Positions 9,331 to 17,824 of a stretch of 64,000 nt of DNA are shown in pieces (positions within the stretch are counted from its first letter, which is position 1; each line of letters starts with the position of its first letter). Made by a program: the position numbers and the translations under genes. The DNA is from Owenweeksia sp963758205 (GTDB lineage: Bacteria > Bacteroidota > Bacteroidia > Flavobacteriales > Schleiferiaceae). The notes below the pieces were generated by a model, which was not told where the DNA came from, made no database searches, and saw only the letters and a list, made by a program, of their open reading frames with translations. The stretch covers positions 186,001-250,000 of the forward strand of contig CAVWUM010000006.1 of the NCBI GenBank assembly GCA_963758205.1, in the 5' to 3' direction.

Positions 9331-10001
9331 TCCTTCTCCCCTTTAACAGGCGTAATCATAATATGCGCCCTATGTGTGCCGGGATTCATAATCCAGGGGT
9401 GGTTGGGTGCTATTGGTTCTTCGGGTAAACCGGTAGACTCTGAAGTAGCCCAGGGCAGATACACCACATAGCGGTATTTGGCATCCTTAACCTTACTGTT
9501 TTGTGGGTTGTAAAGGGCCTTAGCACCATAATATACATGCAGGGTTCTGCCGGGCTCAGGCATTTGCAATGTACCCTCTTTAGCTTCGTTTTCACGGATG
9601 TCAAATATCTCCTGATGGGATTTACCTTCCTTTTTCAATTCACGGCCCCTTGCCATAAAAGGCTCCAGGTCTTTGTGGTAGCAGGCTGCGTTAAAGCCTT
9701 CTTCGTTGGGGTTATCTGTAATGCAAATAAACTCGTTGGTACCTTCTTTAAAATTTACAAACTCACCCGCCATATTAAAACCGATAACCTTACAGCCTTC
9801 ACGGCTTGCCTCAGGGGCAGCCATAAGGGCAGTAGCCAGCAGGGCTTCGTCTGTATTTATCTCGTTCCAGTTTGTGGTTTCGGCCTCTGTAACTACTGTA
9901 TCAGGCTCGTTGGTAGCCGCGGGCTCAGTTTGGGTTTCGGTGCTGTTGGTGTTGCAGGCTATTAAGGCTGTTGCTGCAAATGCATATACCAGTTTTTTCA
10001 T
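9327..10001 (-). CDS. Hypothetical lipoprotein
   Basis: 224 residues. The signal MKKLVYAFAATALIAC gives a lipobox Cys at 16, followed by a Thr/Glu/Pro-rich linker to about residue 45. The remainder is a folded domain with no motif I can assign with confidence. Notable conserved-looking stretches are EASREGCKVIGFN near 68, and AKYRYVVYLPWATSESTGLP and NHPWIMNPGTHRAHIMI near the C terminus, with several His and Cys residues. It is the first gene of a two-gene lipoprotein operon, and a minus-strand TAnnTTTG box lies 40 bases upstream. Function unknown. Confidence 0.65.
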   Translation of the reverse strand: MKKLVYAFAATALIACNTNSTETQTEPAATNEPDTVVTEAETTNWNEINTDEALLATALMAAPEASREGCKVIGFNMAGEFVNFKEGTNEFICITDNPNEEGFNAACYHKDLEPFMARGRELKKEGKSHQEIFDIRENEAKEGTLQMPEPGRTLHVYYGAKALYNPQNSKVKDAKYRYVVYLPWATSESTGLPEEPIAPNHPWIMNPGTHRAHIMITPVKGEKE

Positions 10002-10041
10002 AATTGATGATTTTAGATGGTTGGTGTAGTATTAATAGCAT

Positions 10042-10049
10042 CAAAGCTA
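10042..10049 (-). promoter_or_regulatory. Candidate -7 box for the two-lipoprotein operon
   Basis: On the minus strand the bases are TAGCTTTG, matching TAnnTTTG, 40 bases before the start at 10001. No convincing -33 TTTG was found. Confidence 0.35.
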
Positions 10050-10176
10050 AGAAATAGCTAAAGGCCCATTTCTGCACTTAAATGTTTTGATCGGAAAGTT
10101 GAACTCAATCAATGAAAACTTAAATCAGGGTAGGCAGTATTTTCTGGTATCCATATACTGATGCTTAAGATAACCC

Positions 10177-10184
10177 TAAATTTG
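10177..10184 (+). promoter_or_regulatory. Candidate -7 box for tesA, implying a nearly leaderless mRNA
   Basis: TAAATTTG matches TAnnTTTG and ends only 4 bases before the ATG at 10189. Transcription would then begin at or beside the start codon. The -33 element is not evident. Confidence 0.4.
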
Positions 10185-10188
10185 AGGC

Positions 10189-10878
10189 ATGAAGATAAAA
10201 GCCCTATACCCTGCCCTCTTATTGAGTTTCGCCTTGTTTTCCTGCAATGGGGAAACCGAGAAAACAATCAACAAGGAAAATGAAATAGAAGAGACTGAGC
10301 AGACCAAAACTACCAGCAAAAAGGTAATCCTGTTTTTCGGTAACAGCCTTACGGCAGGCTATGGTGTGCAGCCTGATGAATCATTCCCGTCCCGCATTCA
10401 GCAAAGGATTGACTCGCTGGAGCTACCCTACACTGTAGTAAATGCAGGGGTAAGTGGCGAAACCACCACCGGGGGCCTTGGCCGTGTGGAATGGGTTTTA
10501 AAAAATCAAAAAGTTGACATATTTATTTTGGAGCTTGGCGCAAACGATGGGTTGCGCGGCATACCAGCAAACGAAACCCGCCAAAACCTCATGGCGATTA
10601 TAGAAAAAGTGAGAGAAGCCAATCCCGAAGTAAAAATCATTCTGGCCGGCATGCTGGTACCGCCAAATATGGGCCCTGATTACAGTAAGGCTTATGAGGT
10701 TGTTTTTCCTGAAGTAGCTGAAGTAAAAGAGGTAGATCTTATACCTTTTTTGCTTAAAGATGTAGGTGGAGTGGATTCACTCAACCAGGATGACGGCATC
10801 CACCCGAACCCTGCTGGGGCAAGGATATTGGCTGAAAACACCTGGGATGTTTTAGAGAAGTATTTGGAGAAGAGGTGA
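10189..10878 (+). CDS. tesA: Lipoprotein SGNH hydrolase, TesA-like arylesterase/lysophospholipase L1
   Basis: 229 residues. A signal peptide ends in LFSC (Cys 19), so this is a predicted lipoprotein, followed by a charged linker to about 44. The SGNH blocks are clear: block I FFGNSLTAGYG with nucleophile Ser near 53, block II NAGVSGETTTGG, block III ELGANDGLRG with the oxyanion Asn, and block V DDGIHPN with the Asp-x-x-His pair. The Asp of canonical GDSL is Asn here. TesA hydrolyses acyl-CoA, lysophospholipids or aryl esters in the periplasm. In proteobacteria it neighbours ybbA/ybbP; here that ABC pair is about 2.5 kb away on the opposite strand. Confidence 0.9.
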   Translation: MKIKALYPALLLSFALFSCNGETEKTINKENEIEETEQTKTTSKKVILFFGNSLTAGYGVQPDESFPSRIQQRIDSLELPYTVVNAGVSGETTTGGLGRVEWVLKNQKVDIFILELGANDGLRGIPANETRQNLMAIIEKVREANPEVKIILAGMLVPPNMGPDYSKAYEVVFPEVAEVKEVDLIPFLLKDVGGVDSLNQDDGIHPNPAGARILAENTWDVLEKYLEKR

Positions 10879-11142
10879 TAAACTGCAATTGAAATAGGCT
10901 ATATCAGTGAAAAATATCTCTTTTGCCACAAAAGAGGAAAACAATTTGCGAAGAGAGCAGGAGTTTTTAAAGCTTTCACCCAGCGAGCGATTAGAGTGCT
11001 TTCTCAAGCTCGTTCAATCCATGGCCCAATTTTCTCACCACAAGGAAACAGAGCAAAAAGAAAATTTCATCCTTAATCGAAATTAAATGTAACCTGAAAC
11101 CTGAGCAATAGTAATTGAGAAGTGATTTGCCTATAAGCTCCC

Positions 11143-12042
11143 TTAATCCGGACTTTCATCCATCCGCTTTGCTTCCAGCACCGAGTTTATTTCTGCGCCA
11201 AGCAAAATAATAAAGCTGATTAAAAGACACCATAGCATCATAAATACAATGGCCAGTGTAGATCCATAGGGTTCGCTGAAAATACCCACCGTACGCAGCA
11301 TAAATGATAGTACCCAGGAGCCAATAATCCATAAAGTAGCAGCAATTGTGGCACCGCGCATATTGTGGCCAAATTTTGGGGTATGCCTTTTATAGGGCGC
11401 ATAGCGGTACACCAAACCAATAGCTAAGGCAATTATAGTAGCTATCACAGGCCACTGTAGCCAGTTGGCCAGTAGTTTAAAATAATCTTCCACGCCAAGG
11501 CTGGTGGCTATAGCAGGCAAGCCTACCATGGATACTACCAGTATGATATTCAGAATAATTCCGGCTGTTGTAAATAGGAGAGTTATACTGTTCTCGCGCA
11601 CAAACTTTCTTCGCTTATCAGTATTGTAGGCAATGTTTACTCCTTTAAACAAAGCCCGGGTACCAATATTAGCCACCCAAATACTAAGCACTATAGAGGT
11701 AGCCAGTTGCCACCCCTGCCCTGTCTGGTTTTTTAGTAAACTACCCAGCCTATCTTTAATAAATGATGAAGCCTCATTGGGCAATATGGAAGCAAACTGG
11801 TTTAACTGATCCTGTATTTGGGCCGGATCTGCCGCAAGGCTATAAATGGAAATGATACCGGCCAGAGCCGGAAAAAGAGCCAGAAAGAAAAAGAACCCTA
11901 CACCAGCAGCTACAATTACCACATTGTCGTTGCGTAATTGGTAAAGCAATTGTTTAAAAAAATCCTTCCAGGCGCTTAGGGTAAAATTATCTGAAAAAAG
12001 TTTAAATCCCTCTTTTGACGGGCTGTTTGAGCTTTCCTTCAT
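11143..12042 (-). CDS. YihY/BrkB family inner-membrane protein
   Basis: 299 residues from the Met at 12042, which begins MKESSNSPSKEG. A longer frame to 12081 adds 13 residues with no other support. The protein has about six membrane helices after a cytoplasmic start (WKDFFKQLLYQLRNDNVV), with the family features NVVIVAAGVGFFFFLALFP near the first helix, the WVANIGTRALFKGVNIAYN motif region, and PYKRHTPKFGH ahead of the last helices. The YihY/BrkB family (once called ribonuclease BN in error) has no settled function. The next gene on this strand starts 59 bases upstream of this start. Confidence 0.88.
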   Translation of the reverse strand: MKESSNSPSKEGFKLFSDNFTLSAWKDFFKQLLYQLRNDNVVIVAAGVGFFFFLALFPALAGIISIYSLAADPAQIQDQLNQFASILPNEASSFIKDRLGSLLKNQTGQGWQLATSIVLSIWVANIGTRALFKGVNIAYNTDKRRKFVRENSITLLFTTAGIILNIILVVSMVGLPAIATSLGVEDYFKLLANWLQWPVIATIIALAIGLVYRYAPYKRHTPKFGHNMRGATIAATLWIIGSWVLSFMLRTVGIFSEPYGSTLAIVFMMLWCLLISFIILLGAEINSVLEAKRMDESPD

Positions 12043-12100
12043 TGCGATGTTTAATACATAGCAGACAGTAAAAAGCACCAATTTGTTTGTATGGAGATGT

Positions 12101-12565
12101 TTAGATCTGCGTCATACCCACCTTACCCAGGTAAGCACCAGTGGCCATTATACCACATGATATTGCCAGACCAATGCTGATGGCTACAAAGGCATGTTTA
12201 CGTTTTAGCTTAAAAACATAGGCGGCTATGCTTGCTGCGTAAGCACCTGTTACGGGTAATGGTATCATCACAAACACCATAAGTCCCCAAAAGCCATATT
12301 TCTGAATTTTTTTACCAACGCCTCGCTTACTGCGCTGCGCCAACTTTACAGAGCGTTTTTTGTAAAACCTGAAGCGCCACAACTTACCATTAAATTTATC
12401 CAGTAAAAACATAAATATGGGAAAAACCAGAATGTTGGCCACCAGGCCAATAGCCAGGGCCCATAAGGGGTGAAGACCGCTAACTATACCAAATGGAATA
12501 CCTACCCTCGACTCCCCGAAAGGTGATAAGCTGATTAAAAATGTCTGGATTACCTCTGCGATCAT
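12101..12565 (-). CDS. Small multidrug export protein family (COG2426-like) membrane protein
   Basis: 154 residues with three or four membrane segments. The signature region ISLSPFGESRVGIPFGIVSG near the N terminus, GLVANILVFPIFMF in the second helix, and the helix FWGLMVFVMIPLPVTGAYAAS match the PF06695 family. A basic stretch (RFYKKRSVKLAQRSKRG) lies between helices. The drug-export label is historical and weakly supported; the real role is uncertain. It is followed by the YihY-family gene. A TAnnTTTG box 16 bases upstream of the start fits a promoter. Confidence 0.8.
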   Translation of the reverse strand: MIAEVIQTFLISLSPFGESRVGIPFGIVSGLHPLWALAIGLVANILVFPIFMFLLDKFNGKLWRFRFYKKRSVKLAQRSKRGVGKKIQKYGFWGLMVFVMIPLPVTGAYAASIAAYVFKLKRKHAFVAISIGLAISCGIMATGAYLGKVGMTQI

Positions 12566-12581
12566 GACTTTATTGGATGGG

Positions 12582-12589
12582 CAAAAATA
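12582..12589 (-). promoter_or_regulatory. Candidate -7 box for the COG2426-like gene
   Basis: On the minus strand the bases are TATTTTTG, matching TAnnTTTG, 16 bases before the start codon at 12565. Confidence 0.4.
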
Positions 12590-12737
12590 TAAACAATGGT
12601 AGGAGTTTTCAGTATACTATTTTTTAGTTTTTAGGAATTACGCACGTTTTCCCCGATAAATGGTTTAAACGGCACCCTTCGATCAATATTACGCATAAGG
12701 TGTTGTAAAGGTTTGGTAAAAATTAAAATATTAGCAA

Positions 12738-13118
12738 ATGCCTACAGAACAGTTGACATTAGCCGGATTTAAAGAGAAAGTCCACGATTTTTCGGATAAC
12801 AGCGATTGGAAGTATTTGGGAGATAAACCCGCCATTATTGATTTTTATGCAGATTGGTGCGGGCCATGTAAAGCGGTGGCGCCCATTTTCGAAGAGCTGA
12901 GTGATGAGTATGCCGATGATATAGTTATATATAAGGTAGATACAGAGGCTGAGCCTGAGTTGAGCCATGCTTTTGGCATACAAAGCATTCCGTCCATTCT
13001 ATTTATACCCATGGATAGCAGCGCCCCAATGATGCAGCGTGGAGCATTGCCCAAAAACGTATTGGAGCGGGTGATTCGCGAAGAATTGCTGGGCAAAAAA
13101 CCGGAGCCTGAAGAGTAA
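12738..13118 (+). CDS. trxA: Thioredoxin
   Basis: 126 residues, a single cytoplasmic thioredoxin domain with no signal peptide. The active site is WCGPC (40-44) with Lys following, and the cis-proline is in GIQSIPSIL (about 87). There is a slightly longer N terminus than the ~108-residue classic thioredoxin and a short acidic tail. It reduces disulfides in cytoplasmic proteins. It stands alone between divergent and co-directional membrane protein genes. The symbol is by family only; other thioredoxin paralogues probably exist in the genome. Confidence 0.88.
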   Translation: MPTEQLTLAGFKEKVHDFSDNSDWKYLGDKPAIIDFYADWCGPCKAVAPIFEELSDEYADDIVIYKVDTEAEPELSHAFGIQSIPSILFIPMDSSAPMMQRGALPKNVLERVIREELLGKKPEPEE

Positions 13119-13142
13119 ACTTCCTCTTTTTTTTACCGCTTT

Positions 13143-13159
13143 CGCGGAATGTGCCCGCG
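13143..13159. repeat. Short GC-rich hairpin between thioredoxin and DUF4407 genes
   Basis: CGCGG (13143-13147) pairs with CCGCG (13155-13159) across a 7-base loop. It lies downstream of the thioredoxin gene after a run of T. It may be a terminator or a REP-like palindrome; a 5-bp stem is weak evidence. Confidence 0.25.
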
Positions 13160-13243
13160 GCATTTTACATATCTTCGTTTGCGCTACAGCCCATCCGATA
13201 ATTGCCCTTTCTGCGTTTACTCCTATTAAATGAGAATTAATTT

Positions 13244-14269
13244 ATGATTGGCAATTTCTTCATTTGGTGTGCCGGTAGTGATCAGTCTATCCTAAAGCAT
13301 TGCCCACGTTCAGAAAGGATTAAGCACATTGGCTTCGGTACATTAGTACTGGTGCCGGCTATTCTGGCGTTTGTATCCATGGCTTATGCCCTTTCAACCA
13401 TTGGCCCGATGCAGCAGCATATATGGCTTGCCTACCTGGGCGGCCTTGTTTGGGCAGCTATTATTTTCAGTTTTGATCGCTACATCGTTTCCACCCACCG
13501 CAGAAAACTCAGCAACAAGGAAGAACTTAAAAGCCCTGCATTTTACCTGCGTTTTGCATTTGCCTTTATTCTGGGCATTGTAATCTCTCACCCCATTGTA
13601 CTGCTGTATTTTGATGGCAGTATTACAGATCAGATAAAAGAAAATGTAAAGGCCGAACAACAACTCATACATCAGGATTATGACAAACGCATTGCAGCAA
13701 ATGAAGCAAAGGTGGCTGCCATGGACAGTTTGTCTTTAAACAAACTAAAAAAGCGAGATGAGCAGGCCGCTTTGGTGGCTCGCGAAATTGACGGTGAGGT
13801 AAGGCGGAACGCCAGCGGAGAAATTATCACTACCGGAATTTACGGTAAAGGCCCATCGGCCGAGAATAAAATCAGGCACCTGAATAAACTGGAGAAAGAA
13901 CTCCAACAAATGCAAAAAAATGACAGTTTACAACGTGTAACGCTTAACGCGGAACGAGCTGTATTACAAGCAGAACAAGACAGTGCGGTGAGTGCTTTTG
14001 CCGTAAGCTTTGATTACCTCCGAAGAGAAATGGCACTGGAGCAACTAAAAGAAAACAATGGAATTGTTGGCCTCACCCAATTCTTTTTAATGCTTCTTTT
14101 CATTTTGGTAGACATCCTCCCGGTAACCTTCAAAACGTTTTCGCCATTTGGGATGTACGACAAAGTTCTATTGGACGATAGCCTGATAGTAAAGCAGCTC
14201 AATGCCGAAGACAGAGCCAAAGTTCTTCAGGAAGCCTATCGAAAATTGAATCGGGAATTTGTACAATAG
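13244..14269 (+). CDS. DUF4407 family membrane protein
   Basis: 341 residues. The start FFIWCAGSDQSILKHCPRSERIKHIGFG is the typical opening of DUF4407 proteins. Three membrane helices lie near 30-50, 57-77 and 102-122, then a long, charged, coiled-coil-like region (about 130-260, rich in Glu, Lys, Gln) projects from the membrane, and a final helix lies near 283-303 before a cytoplasmic tail. The function of the family is unknown. It converges on the MgtC-family gene, 27 bases between stops, and no operon partner is apparent. Confidence 0.82.
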   Translation: MIGNFFIWCAGSDQSILKHCPRSERIKHIGFGTLVLVPAILAFVSMAYALSTIGPMQQHIWLAYLGGLVWAAIIFSFDRYIVSTHRRKLSNKEELKSPAFYLRFAFAFILGIVISHPIVLLYFDGSITDQIKENVKAEQQLIHQDYDKRIAANEAKVAAMDSLSLNKLKKRDEQAALVAREIDGEVRRNASGEIITTGIYGKGPSAENKIRHLNKLEKELQQMQKNDSLQRVTLNAERAVLQAEQDSAVSAFAVSFDYLRREMALEQLKENNGIVGLTQFFLMLLFILVDILPVTFKTFSPFGMYDKVLLDDSLIVKQLNAEDRAKVLQEAYRKLNREFVQ

Positions 14270-14296
14270 AAATTTAAGAGTGGGAGAAAATCCTCC

Positions 14297-14764
14297 CTAT
14301 TCCCTTTTATTGGCAATGGCATCTCCCAGGTAACTGAATAGGCGGTTTATAATCAAAATGATAATAGTGGCTCCCAGAGCCACTATGTAGTGCTTTAATG
14401 CCACACACATCCCTATAGCTGAAGCCATCAGTATGGTAGCCGAAGTAGTCAGGTATTTTATCTCCACTCCATCCGCTGTTTTTAAAATAGTACCCGCCCC
14501 CAATACACTTACGCCAATTATAGTGGCATACACAATCCGCAGCGGATCTGTACCAAAAAAATCTTCCAGTGGTATGGCATCCTGGTAATCAATCATTACA
14601 AAACGCCCTAGCGAAATAAAAAAAGCCGAAGCTGCTGCAATAATCATGTTGGTACGAAGGCCGGCTGGCTTTTGCTGCCACTCGCGCTCAAAGCCTACCA
14701 CACCGCCAAGTATAGCCGCTATAAAAATATCCAACAGTACCCAAAGCTCCTTTGCAATATCCAT
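14297..14764 (-). CDS. MgtC/SapB family membrane protein
   Basis: 155 residues with four membrane helices. The hallmark segment GFEREWQQKPAGLRTNMI near 25-42 matches the MgtC/SapB consensus, including the Glu-Arg and AGLRT residues. It has only the ~150-residue membrane domain and no C-terminal ACT-like domain, so it belongs to the short SapB-like class. Members of the family influence membrane potential, Mg2+ adaptation or ATP synthase activity in some bacteria; the role here is open. It lies 89 bases downstream of the GT39 gene on the same strand and may be transcribed with it. Confidence 0.88.
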   Translation of the reverse strand: MDIAKELWVLLDIFIAAILGGVVGFEREWQQKPAGLRTNMIIAAASAFFISLGRFVMIDYQDAIPLEDFFGTDPLRIVYATIIGVSVLGAGTILKTADGVEIKYLTTSATILMASAIGMCVALKHYIVALGATIIILIINRLFSYLGDAIANKRE

Positions 14765-14853
14765 ACAACCAATGCTTGATTATCATAATTAATCAATCAT
14801 AAAATAGCTGGAAATGTTCAATAAATGAACTGAGTTTGACTGGTAGGAATTAA

Positions 14854-16506
14854 CTAGTTCCTCCTGTAAAAAACGAAACCGTTCTTTTCATAGAGAAGTA
14901 CGGCATCGGTGATTTCAGCTTCCAGCTTTTCTTTGGAAGTGATTTTAGTGCTGATCAAAACCGGCTTATCGGTATCACCATACAGTAGCCAATGCCCATT
15001 TTTAGCGAGGGCATTTTGGTGTGGCTGAATTTTGGCATAAAACCATGGCACATAGCTTTTATAGCCATATGTTGTAACGTAAACATCCTTCCCTACCTGG
15101 TTTTCAAAAAACTCTACAGAAGCTCTTTGGGAGATACGTTCAATCTTACCAATAAAAAATATCAGGGTAACAAAAACCCAGATGCCACTGCCAATAAATA
15201 ATACTTTGAATCCCCTGGATGACTTTTGGCGTACCATGATGATATAGCCTATCAATACCACAATCATTAACAACCCGGGTATGTAGTCCCAGTTACTCCA
15301 GGGCACCTCGGCATTGAGGTTGGCCATGGCAAATGCATCTTTTTCAAATAGTGGTTTTACCGCTTCTAAATTCATCCCCGCCCACGGTAGTGCCAATGAA
15401 ATAATGGCAATGATTAATCCTATCCCAACTATGCCAAAGTAGTACCAGCCACTGTTTGCCGCCCGCTTTTGAATAACGTGCCACAAGGTAAGTGCAGAAA
15501 GAAAAGTAAGTGGATAATATGCCAATGAAGAGTAATGGATAATTTTAGTTCCAACAATGGAAAACAGTATCAGCACCACCCACAGAAGTATAATCATCCA
15601 GCGCTGAAAATCTCGGGCATGGAAGGGCAATGACTTAAAGCTACCCATACCGCGTATGGCAAAAATACTGGCCGGGAAACATCCGAAAAGCAGCACCACA
15701 AAGTGATATCCGGGGAAACCGCCATGGCCGGCATCATTAGAGGTAAGCAGCTCCCATTGTCTTATTGTAAATTCAATAAGAAAATCGGGACCATGGATAG
15801 CAGCATCAACTGAAAACCAAATTAAAAATACGCCTAGTGCTATTAGCGAAAATCTGATAAAGGCCCAGGGTGTGATAAACATCTTAAACTTGCCTGCCAC
15901 CCAGTACACAGCCATAGTAAGAAACACCACCAGGTAGGCAACCGGTCCCTTTGTAAGTATGGCCAGCCCTATAAAAATGCCCGCCAGCCAAAAGTAGGTA
16001 GCCAGCGATTTTGAAAAATACAGTTCGCGGTACTTATCTTTTTTCCAGATGTATTTGATGAAGAAGTAAAGCCCCGCAAAAATGAAGAGGTTGAAGTAGG
16101 GATCAATAATTCCTGACTTAAAGTACAGAAAGGGTAAAATACTGCCAAACCAGCTCAAGGCCCATAAAAAGCCAAACCTCCTGTCAATTAAAAACTTTCC
16201 AGAGGTGTATATGAAAGGCATAACAATTACTCCAAGCAGCGCGTTGGGCAAGCGGGCGGCAAACTCTCCTACTCCAAATATTTTCATAGAGATAGCCTGC
16301 AGCCAGAAGAATAAAGGCGGCTTTTCAGTAAAAATCTCGTAGTTGATTTGCATGCGGAGGAAATCTCCGGTAACCACCATTTCGCGGGCAAGCTCTGCAA
16401 AGTTTATTTCGTCCCAGTCAAAAAGGTTAACGCCTCCCAAAAATGGGATGAAAAACAAGGCGGACATAAAAGTCCAGAACCATGTATTTCTATCGAAGTA
16501 CCTCAA
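14854..16506 (-). CDS. Glycosyltransferase family 39 (ArnT/PMT-like), GT-C membrane enzyme
   Basis: 550 residues with about eleven membrane helices. The first periplasmic loop carries LFDWDEINFAELAREM (28-43), with the acidic pair Asp32-Glu33 that GT39 enzymes use for catalysis. It ends in a soluble periplasmic domain (about 455-550). Such enzymes transfer a sugar from polyprenyl-phosphate to lipid A, protein or cell-surface polymer on the periplasmic face. It lies 6 bases after a PAP2 phosphatase gene, which could recycle the released polyprenyl carrier. The acceptor cannot be told from sequence. Confidence 0.88.
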   Translation of the reverse strand: MRYFDRNTWFWTFMSALFFIPFLGGVNLFDWDEINFAELAREMVVTGDFLRMQINYEIFTEKPPLFFWLQAISMKIFGVGEFAARLPNALLGVIVMPFIYTSGKFLIDRRFGFLWALSWFGSILPFLYFKSGIIDPYFNLFIFAGLYFFIKYIWKKDKYRELYFSKSLATYFWLAGIFIGLAILTKGPVAYLVVFLTMAVYWVAGKFKMFITPWAFIRFSLIALGVFLIWFSVDAAIHGPDFLIEFTIRQWELLTSNDAGHGGFPGYHFVVLLFGCFPASIFAIRGMGSFKSLPFHARDFQRWMIILLWVVLILFSIVGTKIIHYSSLAYYPLTFLSALTLWHVIQKRAANSGWYYFGIVGIGLIIAIISLALPWAGMNLEAVKPLFEKDAFAMANLNAEVPWSNWDYIPGLLMIVVLIGYIIMVRQKSSRGFKVLFIGSGIWVFVTLIFFIGKIERISQRASVEFFENQVGKDVYVTTYGYKSYVPWFYAKIQPHQNALAKNGHWLLYGDTDKPVLISTKITSKEKLEAEITDAVLLYEKNGFVFYRRN

Positions 16507-16512
16507 GCAGGT

Positions 16513-17163
16513 TTAGCGTTTTCGCAAAATTAGTTTAGAATCCAGTTTCTCGTTGCGCAGGCGCATCATAATAAAATAACTTAACATGGCTATGGCTGTT
16601 CCCAAGGCTGCACCGGCTATTACATCTTCTAAAAAATGTTGGGAGAGGTAAATCCGTGAATATCCTGCCAGGCCGGCACCCACAAAACACAATATTTTAG
16701 CCCAGTTTCGTACAACTATAAATGCCAAAAAGGCAAGGCACGAGAATGCCGAGGTAGTGTGGCCGGAGGGAAAACTATTGATCATATTCATCTCAACTCC
16801 TTCTACCAGCCTAAGCTCATATTTATTTTCGAAATATTTGGCCGGACGTGGTTCTCCCGCATAAATCACCTGTTTTAGTAGAGATACTAATACAATAGTT
16901 AAAACGCCAGTAATCACCAGGCCAAGAAGGTAGCGCCACTTAATAAATATGAGGATAACTGCCACGGAACCAAACATAATGCCTTCGCCTATTAGCGTGG
17001 CATATTTAAAAAAGGTATCAAAAAACGGACTGTACCAGCCGTTTTGTGTAATGTGGATTACATCCTTGGGAAAGAGCGCCAAAAAAACAATCCCGGTCAG
17101 CAAAAAGAGGATGACCGGGATAAAGAATGCACTATTTTTTACGAAGAACTTTTGGAAGTTCAT
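16513..17163 (-). CDS. PAP2-family membrane phosphatase
   Basis: 216 residues with about six helices. All three catalytic motifs of the type 2 phosphatidic acid phosphatase family are intact: KQVIYAGEPRP (Lys97, Arg105, Pro106), PSGH (132-135), and SRIYLSQHFLED (Ser169, Arg170, His176, Asp180). Family members dephosphorylate phosphatidate, phosphatidylglycerol phosphate or undecaprenyl pyrophosphate. Position between a START-like gene (4 bases) and a GT39 gene (6 bases) makes polyprenyl pyrophosphate recycling a fair guess, but this is inference from context. Confidence 0.92.
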   Translation of the reverse strand: MNFQKFFVKNSAFFIPVILFLLTGIVFLALFPKDVIHITQNGWYSPFFDTFFKYATLIGEGIMFGSVAVILIFIKWRYLLGLVITGVLTIVLVSLLKQVIYAGEPRPAKYFENKYELRLVEGVEMNMINSFPSGHTTSAFSCLAFLAFIVVRNWAKILCFVGAGLAGYSRIYLSQHFLEDVIAGAALGTAIAMLSYFIMMRLRNEKLDSKLILRKR

Positions 17164-17167
17164 ATCG

Positions 17168-17560
17168 TCACGAGCCGATTGTATGAAGCAATTCGTGGAT
17201 CTGGCTTTCCCAAAGCAGCTTATCTTCCTCTACTTCGTCTTCATCGCTAAAGTCGGTAACCATTAAAGCGGCATCGTTCGTAAGCTCATCAACCACAATT
17301 CTAAATTCAAAATAATATTTGGAATCCTCCTCGTAATCTTCTTCCCAGCGAAAGCGGATGTATTTATCGGTTTTTTTACCCACCATGTAGGCTGTGCGTT
17401 CATCGCCATCCCACATAAACACAAACTTCTCCCCACGGGAGTTTACATCATCGCAAAACCACTCGCTGAGGCCACTGGGAGTAGATAAAAATGGAAACAG
17501 CATATGAGGAGAGGCCTTTACTCCGAACTCCAGTTCGTACTTAACTTTTTCTTCAGTCAT
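17168..17560 (-). CDS. START-like (SRPBCC/AHSA1-type) domain protein
   Basis: 130 residues from MTEEKVKYELEFGVKA at 17560. An upstream in-frame start at 17617 would add 19 residues that do not fit the fold, so the later ATG is chosen. The segments SPHMLFPFLSTPSGLSEWF, VFMWDGDERTAYMVGKK and YIRFRWEED follow the helix-grip layout of the AHSA1-like START domain proteins common in Bacteroidota. These are small cytoplasmic proteins thought to bind hydrophobic ligands. The gene is first in a tight START-PAP2-GT39 operon. Confidence 0.85.
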   Translation of the reverse strand: MTEEKVKYELEFGVKASPHMLFPFLSTPSGLSEWFCDDVNSRGEKFVFMWDGDERTAYMVGKKTDKYIRFRWEEDYEEDSKYYFEFRIVVDELTNDAALMVTDFSDEDEVEEDKLLWESQIHELLHTIGS

Positions 17561-17644
17561 TATATGATTTGGTATCAAATTCAAGAAGGGCGCAATATAT
17601 AAAATTTTACCTGTCAAAAAGGTGAAATAAAAACGCTACGGGCT

Positions 17645-17673
17645 TTTGTAAGTTGGATAAAACTGTATATTTG
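17645..17673 (+). promoter_or_regulatory. Promoter of tRNA-Met
   Basis: A -33 TTTG (17645-17648) is followed after 17 bases by TATATTTG (17666-17673), matching both elements of the Bacteroidota housekeeping promoter. The mature tRNA starts 15 bases after the box. This is the best two-element promoter in the window. Confidence 0.65.
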
Positions 17674-17687
17674 CAGCCCGAAAAAAT

Positions 17688-17761
17688 GGCGAGGTAGCTC
17701 AGCCGGTCAGAGCGCAGCACTCATAATGCTGAGGTCGAGGGTTCGAGCCCCTCTCTCGCTA
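17688..17761 (+). tRNA. tRNA-Met (anticodon CAT, elongator type)
   Basis: A complete 74-base cloverleaf. Acceptor GGCGAGG pairs with TCTCGCT (end G-T pairs), then TA, a D arm starting GCTC, the anticodon stem CAGCA/TGCTG with loop CTCATAA (anticodon 17722-17724), and a T arm GAGGG/CCCTC with TTCGAGC. Discriminator A is at 17761 and CCA is not encoded. The acceptor is paired at position 1-72 and the anticodon stem lacks the three G-C pairs of initiators, so it is an elongator Met tRNA (a tRNA-Ile with lysidine-modified CAT is the alternative). Its 3' end is the attachment site of the island. Confidence 0.92.
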
Positions 17762-17764
17762 CAA
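17742..17764 (+). repeat. attL: 23-bp direct repeat within the tRNA-Met 3' end
   Basis: The 23 bases from TTCGAGC to CTACAA (T-loop through discriminator plus three bases) recur exactly at 27322-27344. An integrase gene starts 84 bases downstream. This is the usual arrangement after site-specific insertion into a tRNA 3' end, with the gene restored by the incoming copy. Confidence 0.9.
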
Positions 17765-17769
17765 GTCGT

Positions 17770-17797
17770 AAGGGGCTGATTACCAGCCCCTTTCTTT
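17770..17797 (+). terminator. Terminator after tRNA-Met, island-borne
   Basis: AAGGGGCTG (17770-17778) pairs perfectly with CAGCCCCTT (17784-17792) across a 5-base loop, followed by TCTTTG. It stops tRNA transcription just inside the island, replacing the host terminator now displaced to 27351-27375. Confidence 0.75.
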
Positions 17798-17824
17798 GTT
17801 TATATACCCTTGGTGAACAAAAAC

